A stretch of 55,974 bases of DNA, taken from Melghirimyces algeriensis (GTDB lineage Bacteria; Bacillota; Bacilli; Thermoactinomycetales; DSM-45169). The stretch lies in the NCBI RefSeq assembly GCF_900182565.1, contig NZ_FXTI01000016.1, positions 1-55,974 of the forward strand, given 5' to 3'. The first letter of the stretch is position 1; each line of letters opens with the position of its first letter. The notes beneath the pieces were generated by a model. That model was not told the origin of the DNA. It made no database searches and saw only the letters and a program-made list of their open reading frames with translations. Shown piece by piece: positions 35,808-43,588 of the stretch. The position numbers and the translations under genes are program-made.

Positions 35808-36026
35808 TCAATCCTCCCGAACCGGACATACGCTGCCGAATCCTTCAATGTCCACAACATCCTGTGGATAAATCTTTTTCCCCCGACGGTTTTCCGGCTC
35901 CCCATTCACCCTTACCTGATATTCTTCCAGAAATATCTTAGCCTGACCACCTGTACTCAGAAGGTCAAGCTTTTTCAGAAGTTGCCCCAGGGTAATATAT
36001 TCTGTGTGAATCGTTATGGACTTCAT
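35808..36026 (-). CDS. yaaA: S4-domain RNA-binding protein YaaA
   Basis: A 72-aa S4 protein (ITLGQLLKKLDLLSTGGQAK, VRVNGEPENRRGKKIYPQDVVDIEG). B. subtilis YaaA, in the same place between dnaN and recF, is implicated in late large-subunit ribosome assembly. The second ATG (36026) is at good distance from GGTGAGGG, so I prefer it to the first at 36032. Confidence 0.93.
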   Translation of the reverse strand: MKSITIHTEYITLGQLLKKLDLLSTGGQAKIFLEEYQVRVNGEPENRRGKKIYPQDVVDIEGFGSVCPVRED

Positions 36027-36053
36027 GAACATCCCTCACCTTTCCAACGCTTG

Positions 36054-37190
36054 TCAACGCGTGCGAATCGGCACAATCAGATGCAAAGCATCTTCTCTGT
36101 CCGCCGGCTGAATCAAAAAGGGAGTCATTGTACCGGTCAAGAGAATCTGTATCTCTTCAGAATCCACTGCACGCAAAGCGTCCAACATATATTGAGCATT
36201 GAAGGAAAGACTCAATTCCTCCCCTTTCACCTGGGCGCGAACCTCTTCCATTACACTGCCTACATCCTGTGCGGTGGATTGGACCTGAATCAGCCCCTCT
36301 TCTTTCACTGTCCATTTTATCACATTATCCCGACCATCCCGGCTAATCAACGCAGCACGATCCACCGATTGCAATATTTCTTTTGTGGAAACACGGATCT
36401 CTGTTTTGCCACCATCGGGTATCACACGGTTTGTATCCGGATAGGTGCCATCAAGAAGCCGTGAGAAAAAGAGGAGTCGGTTCGCTCTGACAAGGATTTG
36501 GTTTTCCGAAAGGATGACATCCACCCAATCCGATTGATCCGCCAAGATCTTGCCCAGTTCCGACAGGCTTTTACCAGGAACCACAACATTTTCGATCGAA
36601 AAATCTTCCGGTGCCTCCACATCTGCCTGACGGCGGGATAAACGATGACTATCTGTTGCCACGCAGGTCAGACGACCGGATTCCATTTTCCACAAAACAC
36701 CCGTTAACACCCCACGGGCTTCTGCTGAGGAAACGGCAAATCCTGTTTGGCGAATCATAGACTTTAAGAGGTCAGCTGGCAAGCTGAACATCCGTTCTTC
36801 GTGAAATTCCGGCAGTCGGGGATATTCTTCCGGGTCCAATCCCTTTAATTCAAATTGCGCCTGTTCAGAACAGAGGACGGTTTTCCACCGTTCATCCACA
36901 TCCCAGTCGATTTCATCTCCCGGCAATTTTCGAACGATATCGGAAAAAATCCTTCCAGGTAACACAACACTACCCATTCTATCCACTTTTACCTGTTCTT
37001 TATCATCTTTACGGATAGGGATGCATACCTGGATCGTCAAGTCTGAGTTGCTTCCCGTCAACCATAGCCCTTCTTCGTCTACTGTTGCTTTAATCCCTGT
37101 CAGTATAGGAACTGTCGTTTTGGTGGATACTGCTTTTGAAACCTGAGAAACCGCTTCTGTTAAAGCAGTGCGAGCGATCCGAAATTTCAT
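36054..37190 (-). CDS. dnaN: DNA polymerase III sliding clamp
   Basis: A 378-aa beta clamp made of three similar domains. It begins MKFRIARTALTEAVSQVSKAVS and ends MTPFLIQPADREDALHLIVPIRTR, the usual C-terminal clamp signature (P-M/L-R-end type). AGGAGGG precedes the ATG. It follows an unusually long dnaA-dnaN spacer (683 bp) that contains the unwinding part of oriC. Confidence 0.98.
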   Translation of the reverse strand: MKFRIARTALTEAVSQVSKAVSTKTTVPILTGIKATVDEEGLWLTGSNSDLTIQVCIPIRKDDKEQVKVDRMGSVVLPGRIFSDIVRKLPGDEIDWDVDERWKTVLCSEQAQFELKGLDPEEYPRLPEFHEERMFSLPADLLKSMIRQTGFAVSSAEARGVLTGVLWKMESGRLTCVATDSHRLSRRQADVEAPEDFSIENVVVPGKSLSELGKILADQSDWVDVILSENQILVRANRLLFFSRLLDGTYPDTNRVIPDGGKTEIRVSTKEILQSVDRAALISRDGRDNVIKWTVKEEGLIQVQSTAQDVGSVMEEVRAQVKGEELSLSFNAQYMLDALRAVDSEEIQILLTGTMTPFLIQPADREDALHLIVPIRTR

Positions 37191-37208
37191 GGGATACCCT
37201 CCTCATTT

Positions 37209-37223
37209 TGATCTGTCAGATCA
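37209..37223. promoter_or_regulatory. Small palindrome before dnaN
   Basis: TGATCTGTCAGATCA is a 7-bp inverted repeat around one base, 19 bp upstream of the dnaN start. It could be an operator or an mRNA stem. The role is unknown. Confidence 0.4.
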
Positions 37224-37344
37224 TTTATCAACCATACATGATTATTTTCGTACAAAGAGAAAGAGCCCCTCTACTATTCAACCATTCTTTTTCTGTCTGT
37301 GAAAAGATGTTGGGTAAAAAATAGGGAAAGAGGCTGAGTTCTAT

Positions 37345-37514
37345 TCGGAGTGTATATAACATATATATTATAGTTAAAAGATCGTCGTAGTAGTAATAGG
37401 GGCTGTGGATATGTGGATAAGTGCCTTCAACCCAGCAATAAAGCCTATACACGCTGTGGATAACTTGTGTATAGGCTGTTGATATTTATCCACATTTGTC
37501 CACATTTGTCCACA
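37345..37514. other. oriC unwinding region: AT-rich DUE, DnaA-trio and DnaA boxes
   Basis: An AT-only run (about 37351-37379) adjoins ATCGTCGTAGTAGTAATAG (37381-37399), which read 3' to 5' gives GAT, AAT, GAT, GAT, GCT trios. It is followed by GGGGC and two adjacent DnaA boxes (37404-37412 with one mismatch, 37412-37420 perfect). Further boxes are at 37455-37463 and 37486-37494 (perfect), and 37496-37504 and 37506-37514 (TTGTCCACA). This is the basal unwinding layout known from B. subtilis, in the same place between dnaA and dnaN. Confidence 0.88.
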
Positions 37515-37523
37515 GGGGGATAA

Positions 37524-37700
37524 TTTTAAGTCTCCACACGCTTGAAAGCAAGGCATGGGTTTCTTGGATATAGCGTACCTGAGTTCGGGGCTGTTTCATC
37601 AGCCCATCTCATACAATTAGAATGTACCCTCACGGGCGGAACGCCTGTTACCAGCGTTTTGGTTCCTTATCGCCTGCTCTTATGGTTTTACCCAGCGGAA
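37524..37700 (-). mobile_element. Degenerate IS605/TnpB-type right end (omega-RNA-like) inside oriC
   Basis: Read on the minus strand this stretch matches the tail of the tnpB remnant at 55590-55765. Shared blocks are CTGGTAACAGG, GAGGGTAC/GTGGGTAC, a hairpin GGGCTG-ATGAAA-CAGCCC (GGACTG-ATGAGA-CAGTCC in the other copy, with paired changes), and a terminal AAGAAACCC...GCGTGTGGAG. The latter is the typical right end of IS200/IS605-family elements that also forms the omega RNA 3' part. No intact tnpB frame remains. It directly abuts the DnaA boxes. The plus-strand stem ACCCCC/GGGGGT with a T-rich tail (about 37806-37835) lies further along. Confidence 0.65.
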
Positions 37701-37873
37701 GAGATCCGTTCGGCGCGTCGTAACGATTTCAAAGAATAGCCCACGATCAGTGGGATGAAAACCGCTCATACGTTCGATTATACCAGGAATTGGGTTGCTC
37801 TTGCTACCCCCAATGGGGGTTCTCTTTTATTTCCGATTGAAACTGTACGAGTGAACATTTTTGCAAGGTTCTT

Positions 37874-39172
37874 TTAGGTGCTTTGTACCATCCGTTTTTT
37901 TATATCTTCGACAGCCTGTTGAAGACTGCGGTCCATTGCGAGCGTTCGGGAAATCTTTTCATGAGCATGAATGACAGTGGTATGATCTCGCCCTCCAAAT
38001 TCTTCACCGATTTTGGGCAGGGAACAGTCTGTCAGTTCCCGGCAAAGGTACATCGCAATTTGACGGGGAAGGGCAACGTTTTTGGTTCGTTTTTTTCCTT
38101 TTAGATCTTCGATGTTCAGGTGATAGTAGGAACAGACATTTCTTTGTATATCCTGAATGCCAATCACTTTGGGTTTTGCATCAGATACAATATCCTTCAA
38201 TGCTTCCGCGGCCAGTTCGACGCTCACAGGTTGGTTGATCAGGTCTGAGTAAGCGACAACCCGTGTCAATCCCCCCTCCAGTTCCCGAATGTTTGTGTCG
38301 ATCCGATCTGCGATAAATGCCATGACTTCACTGTCAATCACAAGCTTTTCCGCTATTGCTTTTTTACGAAGGATGGCAATCCGGGTCTCCAGATCCGGAG
38401 GTTGAATATCTGTGATCAATCCCCATTCAAACCGGGAACGGAGTCGGTCTTCCAGTGTGGGAATCTCTTTGGGAGGTCGGTCGCTGGAAATGACAATTTG
38501 CTTGCTCTCGCCATGCAGTGCGTTAAAGGTATGAAAAAATTCTTCCTGCGTTTGTTCTTTTCCGGCCAAAAACTGAATATCATCAATCAACAAGATATCC
38601 ACATTTCTATATTTGTTACGAAAATCATCCGTTTTGTTGTCGCGGATGGAATTAATAAATTCATTGGTGAATTGCTCGGATGAAAGATAAACCACGCGGG
38701 TGTGAGAAGGTTGGGAAAGGACATAGTTACCGATGGCGTGCATCAGGTGAGTCTTTCCCAATCCAACACCTCCATAAATAAATAGAGGGTTGTAGGCTTT
38801 GGCAGGTGCTTCCGCTACAGCGAGGGAAGCCGCATGGGCAAAGCGATTTCCTGATCCGATAACAAAGGTGTCAAATGTATACCGGGAATTGAGCATATTG
38901 GATTTGATTTCTTTGTCATCGGGTGTATGGGTCGTAAATTGAATTCCCACCACAGATCCTGTAACTTCCTGCAGCGTGTCACGAACGAGATTCGCATATC
39001 GGGATTCCAGCCAATCCCGTGCAAATTCGTTGGGTGCGGCGACGATGAGTGTATCATCTCGAAAGGCGACAGCCTCCGTTGCCTGAAGCCACGTTTCAAA
39101 GCTTGGTTTGGAGACTTTTCCTTGAATCTGTTCCAACGTCTGTGCCCAAAGTTCTTGTATGTGTGTATCCAG
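37874..39172 (-). CDS. dnaA: Chromosomal replication initiator protein DnaA
   Basis: An initiator of about 432 aa. Domain I begins DTHIQELWAQTLEQIQGKVS. The AAA+ domain has Walker A GGVGLGKTHLMHAIGNY and Walker B VDILLIDDIQFLAG. Domain IV has the DnaA signature HTTVIHAHEKI. The frame stays open to a GTG at 39238, but that part encodes DnaA-box DNA. The homologous start falls at a CTG (39170-39172) seven bases after AAGGAGG, with no ATG, GTG or TTG nearby. Either CTG is the start or the protein has an unusual extension. Dense DnaA boxes upstream suggest autoregulation. Confidence 0.95.
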   Translation of the reverse strand: MDTHIQELWAQTLEQIQGKVSKPSFETWLQATEAVAFRDDTLIVAAPNEFARDWLESRYANLVRDTLQEVTGSVVGIQFTTHTPDDKEIKSNMLNSRYTFDTFVIGSGNRFAHAASLAVAEAPAKAYNPLFIYGGVGLGKTHLMHAIGNYVLSQPSHTRVVYLSSEQFTNEFINSIRDNKTDDFRNKYRNVDILLIDDIQFLAGKEQTQEEFFHTFNALHGESKQIVISSDRPPKEIPTLEDRLRSRFEWGLITDIQPPDLETRIAILRKKAIAEKLVIDSEVMAFIADRIDTNIRELEGGLTRVVAYSDLINQPVSVELAAEALKDIVSDAKPKVIGIQDIQRNVCSYYHLNIEDLKGKKRTKNVALPRQIAMYLCRELTDCSLPKIGEEFGGRDHTTVIHAHEKISRTLAMDRSLQQAVEDIKKRMVQST

Positions 39173-39198
39173 AGAGGTCCCTCCTTCCCGATATTTAT

Positions 39199-39564
39199 TT
39201 ATCCACAAATTTATCCACAGGAGGAATCCTGTTATCACGGAGGATTCCCCCCCTATCCACAGTTTCCACAGGTTGTGGATAACTTCTCTGAATCAGGGGG
39301 GTGTGGATGATTCCTCAAGTTATCCACAACCTGTGGATAACTTGGTTTTCAATCAGACTTATCCACAATGGAAAGCATGAACATCATACCAAATTTATTC
39401 AGGCATCACAACGAGTTTGGAAATTTATCCACATAATCCACAGGGGTGGGGATAGAATGTATCCACAGGGTGTGATTTTGTGGATAACTTGAGGAAATCT
39501 GTGGATAATCCGTGGATAACTATGTGGATAACCGTTTCTGTTTCAGTTATCCACATGTGGACAA
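39199..39564. other. oriC DnaA-box array upstream of dnaA
   Basis: I count 11 perfect DnaA boxes (TTATCCACA or its complement) beginning at 39199, 39211, 39274, 39320, 39332, 39359, 39425, 39479, 39500, 39523 and 39547. At least six one-mismatch boxes are at 39253, 39302, 39434, 39459, 39511 and 39556. Together with the box group beyond dnaA this makes a bipartite origin like that of B. subtilis. The array also spans the dnaA promoter region. Confidence 0.95.
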
Positions 39565-39581
39565 ATCCACCGTGTCCATTC

Positions 39582-39611
39582 TTGACATTTTTTTGGATAC
39601 ATAGATATAAT
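39582..39611 (+). promoter_or_regulatory. rpmH-rnpA promoter
   Basis: A perfect -35 TTGACA (39582-39587) and -10 TATAAT (39606-39611) with an 18-nt spacer. It begins 18 bp after the last DnaA box. Confidence 0.88.
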
Positions 39612-39766
39612 GAATAGGAATGTCATCCGGATGGATTGTCTGCCGAACTTTGAGGCTGGAAAGGAGGGAGTCCGGCTCTGTTGCGGCTGAAAGATGGACC
39701 AGCTTTCTCTTAAAGGGAAAGGCTGTGTTTTGCATCACTTGCTGTCAATGGAAACCGGATAAAGAT

Positions 39767-39901
39767 ATGAAGCGTACATTTCAACCGAGCAACCGGCGCC
39801 GGAAGAATGTTCATGGCTTTCGGAAGCGCATGAGCACCAAAAACGGCCGGAAAGTGCTGAAAAACCGTCGTCGAAAAGGAAGAAAGATTTTGTCTGCATA
39901 A
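39767..39901 (+). CDS. rpmH: Large-subunit ribosomal protein bL34
   Basis: A 44-aa highly basic protein (MKRTFQPSNRRRKNVHGFRK...). This is the standard bL34 sequence and length. The ribosome site is weak (CCGGATAAAGAT). It is the first gene rightward of the origin, followed by rnpA. Confidence 0.98.
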   Translation: MKRTFQPSNRRRKNVHGFRKRMSTKNGRKVLKNRRRKGRKILSA

Positions 39902-39929
39902 GGCCACTCCTTATAAGTGGTCTTTTTTC
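39901..39929 (+). terminator. Terminator or attenuator after rpmH
   Basis: GGCCACT and AGTGGTC pair and are followed by TTTTTT. It lies before rnpA and probably reduces read-through from the strong rpmH promoter. Confidence 0.8.
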
Positions 39930-40027
39930 CTATTAGATGATTTCTGATAGACAGAGGTTTATTTCCCGCCCGTTCCGATACATACTGGTATTGATTTCGG
40001 TGTCCCGGGAAAAAGGAGGGGGATTCC

Positions 40028-40402
40028 TTGCAAAAGGAATACCGTTTAAGGCGACGAGGAGATTTTCGTCGTGCTTTCCGTACGGGAACATCGGTGGCCA
40101 ACCGCCAGTTTGTGGTTTACCGGAGTGAACGAAGAACAGGTGGACCGGTTCGAATCGGGATTTCCGTCAGTCGGAAAGTGGGAAATGCTGTGACTCGCAA
40201 TCGGATTAAAAGACTGGTGAAGGAAATAACAAGGTCATGGATGGATTCTCTTCCAGAACGAACTGACATTATTGTGATTGCCCGCAAACCGGCGGCGGAT
40301 ATGGATTACCACCGTATGAAATCTAGCCTGCATCATGTCTTTAAAAAGAGTCGGCTTTTTCAAAACAGAAAGAAGAACAACCATGGGGGAGGATCACCAT
40401 GA
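40028..40402 (+). CDS. rnpA: Ribonuclease P protein component
   Basis: A 124-aa basic protein that binds the RNase P RNA and helps mature tRNA 5' ends. The RNR signature region is GISVSRKVGNAVTRNRIKRLVKE. The start is TTG with GGAGGGGG upstream. It overlaps yidD by four bases. Confidence 0.96.
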   Translation: MQKEYRLRRRGDFRRAFRTGTSVANRQFVVYRSERRTGGPVRIGISVSRKVGNAVTRNRIKRLVKEITRSWMDSLPERTDIIVIARKPAADMDYHRMKSSLHHVFKKSRLFQNRKKNNHGGGSP

Positions 40403-40608
40403 AATCGATGGCTCTTCTGCTTATCCGTTTTTATCAACGGTTTATCTCGCCACTCACTCCGCCGACCTGTCGGTTTGTTCCCACCTGTTCCCAATATGGT
40501 CACATGGCCATCTCACGTTATGGTATACTGCACGGTGGTTGGCTGACGATCAAGCGGATCGCCAAATGTCATCCGTTTCATCCTGGGGGCCATGATCCTG
40601 TGCCCTGA
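40399..40608 (+). CDS. yidD: Membrane protein insertion efficiency factor YidD
   Basis: A 69-aa protein with the family pattern LLIRFYQRFISPLTPPTCRF-PTCSQY and the C-terminal KCHPFHPGG. It assists YidC-dependent insertion. It overlaps rnpA and precedes yidC, the standard order. Confidence 0.95.
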   Translation: MKSMALLLIRFYQRFISPLTPPTCRFVPTCSQYGHMAISRYGILHGGWLTIKRIAKCHPFHPGGHDPVP

Positions 40609-40683
40609 TTGCCAATTTTATATTATTTGCTCTGATTTCATACGGTCCTTCAATCGAAACCGGATGATTCGAAGGAGGAATCT

Positions 40684-41436
40684 TTGTTGTTCAAACGACG
40701 TATAATTCCGGTCATGCTATTAATCATGGCCATGCTGGTGATGGGGGGATGTACTCCCAATCCGGATCAGTACAAGCCTATCGACCCGGAAACGGCAGGT
40801 TTTTGGGACCTTTACTTTGTATACCCTTTGCAACAGCTGTTGGACTACACCCAGGATATGCTGGGAAACTATGGCTTGGCCATTTTGGTAGCCACCGTCC
40901 TGATTCGTCTGTTGGTTCTTCCTTTGACTCTCAAGCAGATGAAGAGTTCCCGTGCGATGCAGAAATTGCAACCGGAGATGCAAAAACTGCGGGAGAAGTA
41001 TAAGAATAACCAGCAGAAGATGCAGGAAGAGACGATGAAACTCTTTCAGAAACATAATGTGAATCCGATGGCAGGCTGTTTACCGACATTGATCCAGTTT
41101 CCTATTTTGATTGCCTTTTACCAGGCTATCATGAGGGATCAAAGCATAGCGGATTCCAGTTTCCTCTGGTTGCAATTGGGAGAGGCAGATCCATTTTATA
41201 TCCTACCTGTGGTTGCTGCTTTAACCACGTATCTTCAGTCCGTGGTTATGGGGATGAGTGACAATCCACAAACACGCGTCTTTATGTTTATGATGCCGAT
41301 TATGATTTTTGTGCTGGCATTCAGCTTTCCTTCGGCTTTGGCTCTGTATTGGGTCTATAGCAATCTCTTCACCATGGTTCAGTATTATTTCCTGGGTGAT
41401 AAATATAAGGCGAAACGGGAGGGTGCAACCCGTTGA
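40684..41436 (+). CDS. yidC: Membrane protein insertase YidC (SpoIIIJ/OxaA type)
   Basis: A 250-aa lipoprotein insertase. The signal peptide ends in a lipobox (LVMGGC), and five membrane segments follow. The functional Arg is in TVLIRLLVLPLTLKQM. A TTG at 40684 or 40687 serves as start after AAGGAGG. In Bacillus the copy beside khpB/jag is SpoIIIJ, needed for sporulation stage III. The stop overlaps the khpB start. Confidence 0.95.
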   Translation: MLFKRRIIPVMLLIMAMLVMGGCTPNPDQYKPIDPETAGFWDLYFVYPLQQLLDYTQDMLGNYGLAILVATVLIRLLVLPLTLKQMKSSRAMQKLQPEMQKLREKYKNNQQKMQEETMKLFQKHNVNPMAGCLPTLIQFPILIAFYQAIMRDQSIADSSFLWLQLGEADPFYILPVVAALTTYLQSVVMGMSDNPQTRVFMFMMPIMIFVLAFSFPSALALYWVYSNLFTMVQYYFLGDKYKAKREGATR

Positions 41437-42068
41437 AAAAAATAACCGTAACGGGAAAAACGGTGGAATCGGCCGTCGAGCATGCCCTCGACCGGTTAAA
41501 TGCTACCCGGGACGGGGTTCGTATTACTGTGTTGCAAAAACCCAGCCGGGGGTTTTTGGGGTTGATCGGAAACCGGAAGGCCCAAGTGGAAGTGGAGCTG
41601 CTTGCTACTCCAACCGATGAGGCTGTTCGGTTTCTCCAGAATGTACTTCCCCGGATGGGTCTTGAAGCTGTAGAGATGGACGTGAACAAGGCATCCAGCC
41701 ATGTCTTGATCAACTTTACAGGGGAGGATCTGGGGATTTTGATCGGTCGCAGGGGTCAGACCCTGGATGCTCTTCAATACTTAACCAATGTGGTTGCGAA
41801 CCGGAATACCCATCCGTATACCCGCTTTATACTGGATGCGGAGGGCTACCGTGAACGACGTCGGCGAACGTTGGAGGAAGTGGCTGACCGGGTTGCCAAA
41901 AAGGTGATAAGAACGAAACAGTCAACTGTTTTAGACCCGATGAGCCCTATGGAACGGAAAATCATTCACAGCCGGATTCAAAAGTATCCACATTTGACGA
42001 CCTACAGTGAAGGTGAAGAACCCCAGCGCAAAGTGGTGGTGGCGTTAAAAGATAACCGTTCAAACTGA
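41433..42068 (+). CDS. khpB: RNA-binding protein KhpB (Jag/SpoIIIJ-associated)
   Basis: A 211-aa protein with the Jag N-terminal domain (KKITVTGKTVESAVEHAL, residues 1-50), a KH domain (ILIGRRGQTLDALQYLTN) and an R3H domain (RFILDAEGYRERRRRTLEE). It is an RNA-binding partner of KhpA implicated in cell elongation. The TTG start overlaps the yidC stop and follows GGGAGGG. Confidence 0.95.
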   Translation: MKKITVTGKTVESAVEHALDRLNATRDGVRITVLQKPSRGFLGLIGNRKAQVEVELLATPTDEAVRFLQNVLPRMGLEAVEMDVNKASSHVLINFTGEDLGILIGRRGQTLDALQYLTNVVANRNTHPYTRFILDAEGYRERRRRTLEEVADRVAKKVIRTKQSTVLDPMSPMERKIIHSRIQKYPHLTTYSEGEEPQRKVVVALKDNRSN

Positions 42069-42089
42069 TCCGTTACGGCTTTTATTGCA

Positions 42090-42117
42090 AACTCTCCCTG
42101 TGGGGAGTTTTTTTATT
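42090..42117 (+). terminator. khpB terminator
   Basis: AAACTCTCCC and GGGGAGTTT pair around TGT and are followed by a T run. Confidence 0.88.
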
Positions 42118-42138
42118 TGATTTCCAATAACCGTATGC

Positions 42139-42168
42139 TAAGATTAGACCTTAGGATAGATCCTAAGG
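42139..42168 (+). promoter_or_regulatory. mnmE promoter with adjacent palindrome
   Basis: An extended -10 (TGCTAAGAT, 42136-42144) is followed directly by CCTTAGGATAGATCCTAAGG (42149-42168), 9-bp arms around two bases. The palindrome sits at the likely transcription start, so it may be an operator or a 5' stem of the mRNA. The binding protein is unknown. Confidence 0.5.
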
Positions 42169-42197
42169 ATTAATGACAAACATTGAGGTGAAGCGGG

Positions 42198-43574
42198 ATG
42201 GACACAGATACAATTGCGGCCATCTCAACCCCGTTGGGGGAAGCGGGAATTGCTGTCATTCGGATGAGTGGCCCGGAGGCGATCCGTCTGGCAGATCGGA
42301 TATATCAAGGAAAAGTCAGGCTTTCTGAAGTGGAAAGTCATACCGTACAATATGGACACATTGTGGACCCGGATACGAAAGAACGAGTGGATGAAGTTTT
42401 GGTGACGGTGATGCGGGCTCCCCGCACCTTTACGCGTGAAGATGTGGTGGAGATCAGTTGTCATGGAGGCATGATTCCCGTTCAGAACGTGTTGGAGGCG
42501 GTATTTGCGGCAGGGGCCCGTCCGGCGGAACCGGGTGAATTTACCAAGCGCGCGTTTCTGAATGGCAGGATTGATCTTTCCCAGGCGGAAGCGGTGATCG
42601 ATTTCATCCGATCCAAAACGGATCGGGCCGCACAGGTTGCCATGCATCAAGCCCAGGGACGATTGTCCCAGCTGATTCAAAGCCTGAGGCAGGACATTTT
42701 GGAGACATTGGCCCATTTGGCTGTGAATGTGGATTATCCAGAATATGATGCAGAACAATTGACCGCACAGGTCATCCTGGAAAAGTCACAGAAGATTGAA
42801 CAGGAGATTGATCAACTCCTGAATACGGCCCGTCAGGGTAAAATCTACAGGGAAGGGATTGCGACTGTGATTATCGGCCGCCCCAATGTCGGCAAATCCT
42901 CCCTTTTAAATGCGCTGGCTCATGAGAATAAGGCCATTGTCACCGAAATTCCCGGCACCACACGGGATGTGATTGAGGAATACGTCAATGTTCGGGGGAT
43001 TCCTCTGCGGTTGGTGGATACAGCAGGAATCCGTGAAACAGAGGATGTTGTTGAAAAAATTGGTGTGGAACGTTCTCACCGGGCTTTGGAAGAAGCGGAT
43101 CTGGTCCTGATGGTCCTAAATTATGCCGAGCCGTTATCAGAAGATGATAGGAAATTGCTTCAGGTGGCTTCCCAACATACAACGATTGTGGTGGTCAATA
43201 AAACAGATCTGGAACCGGGATTTGACTTGGAAGAGGTAAAACAGGAGATTGGTGATCTCCCTGTGGTCAGGATGTCGATTAAAAAGGAAGAGGGACTAAA
43301 TCGTCTGGAAGAAGAAATTGCCCAGTTGTTTATGGAAGGGAAAGCTCCGTCTGCCGATGCCACCTATGTGAGCAATGCCCGTCATATCTCACTTTTGAAG
43401 CAGTCAAAACAACACATTCGGGATGCCATCGAAGGGGTTCATGCCGATGTTCCCTTGGATATGATCGAAATCGATTTAAAAAATGCCTGGCAGTCTTTGG
43501 GGGAAATTATCGGTGATGCCGTGAAAGAAGATTTGATCGATCAAATCTTTTCCCAGTTCTGTCTGGGGAAATAA
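42198..43574 (+). CDS. mnmE: tRNA modification GTPase MnmE
   Basis: A 458-aa GTPase that, with MnmG, installs carboxymethylaminomethyl on U34 of tRNAs. The N-terminal folate-binding domain is followed by a G domain (GRPNVGKSSLLNAL, DTAGIRET, NKTD) and ends with the catalytic CLGK. It is followed by mnmG 8-14 bp later. Confidence 0.97.
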   Translation: MDTDTIAAISTPLGEAGIAVIRMSGPEAIRLADRIYQGKVRLSEVESHTVQYGHIVDPDTKERVDEVLVTVMRAPRTFTREDVVEISCHGGMIPVQNVLEAVFAAGARPAEPGEFTKRAFLNGRIDLSQAEAVIDFIRSKTDRAAQVAMHQAQGRLSQLIQSLRQDILETLAHLAVNVDYPEYDAEQLTAQVILEKSQKIEQEIDQLLNTARQGKIYREGIATVIIGRPNVGKSSLLNALAHENKAIVTEIPGTTRDVIEEYVNVRGIPLRLVDTAGIRETEDVVEKIGVERSHRALEEADLVLMVLNYAEPLSEDDRKLLQVASQHTTIVVVNKTDLEPGFDLEEVKQEIGDLPVVRMSIKKEEGLNRLEEEIAQLFMEGKAPSADATYVSNARHISLLKQSKQHIRDAIEGVHADVPLDMIEIDLKNAWQSLGEIIGDAVKEDLIDQIFSQFCLGK

Positions 43575-43588
43575 AGGAGGGGATGGAA

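Noticed and set aside
37542..37739. 65-codon frame in the dnaA-dnaN spacer
   Set aside because: It lies opposite the IS-like remnant, has no ribosome site and resembles no protein.
39199..39564. Many short repeats that could suggest a CRISPR array
   Set aside because: The repeated unit is the 9-bp DnaA box in both orientations with irregular spacing. It is an origin array.
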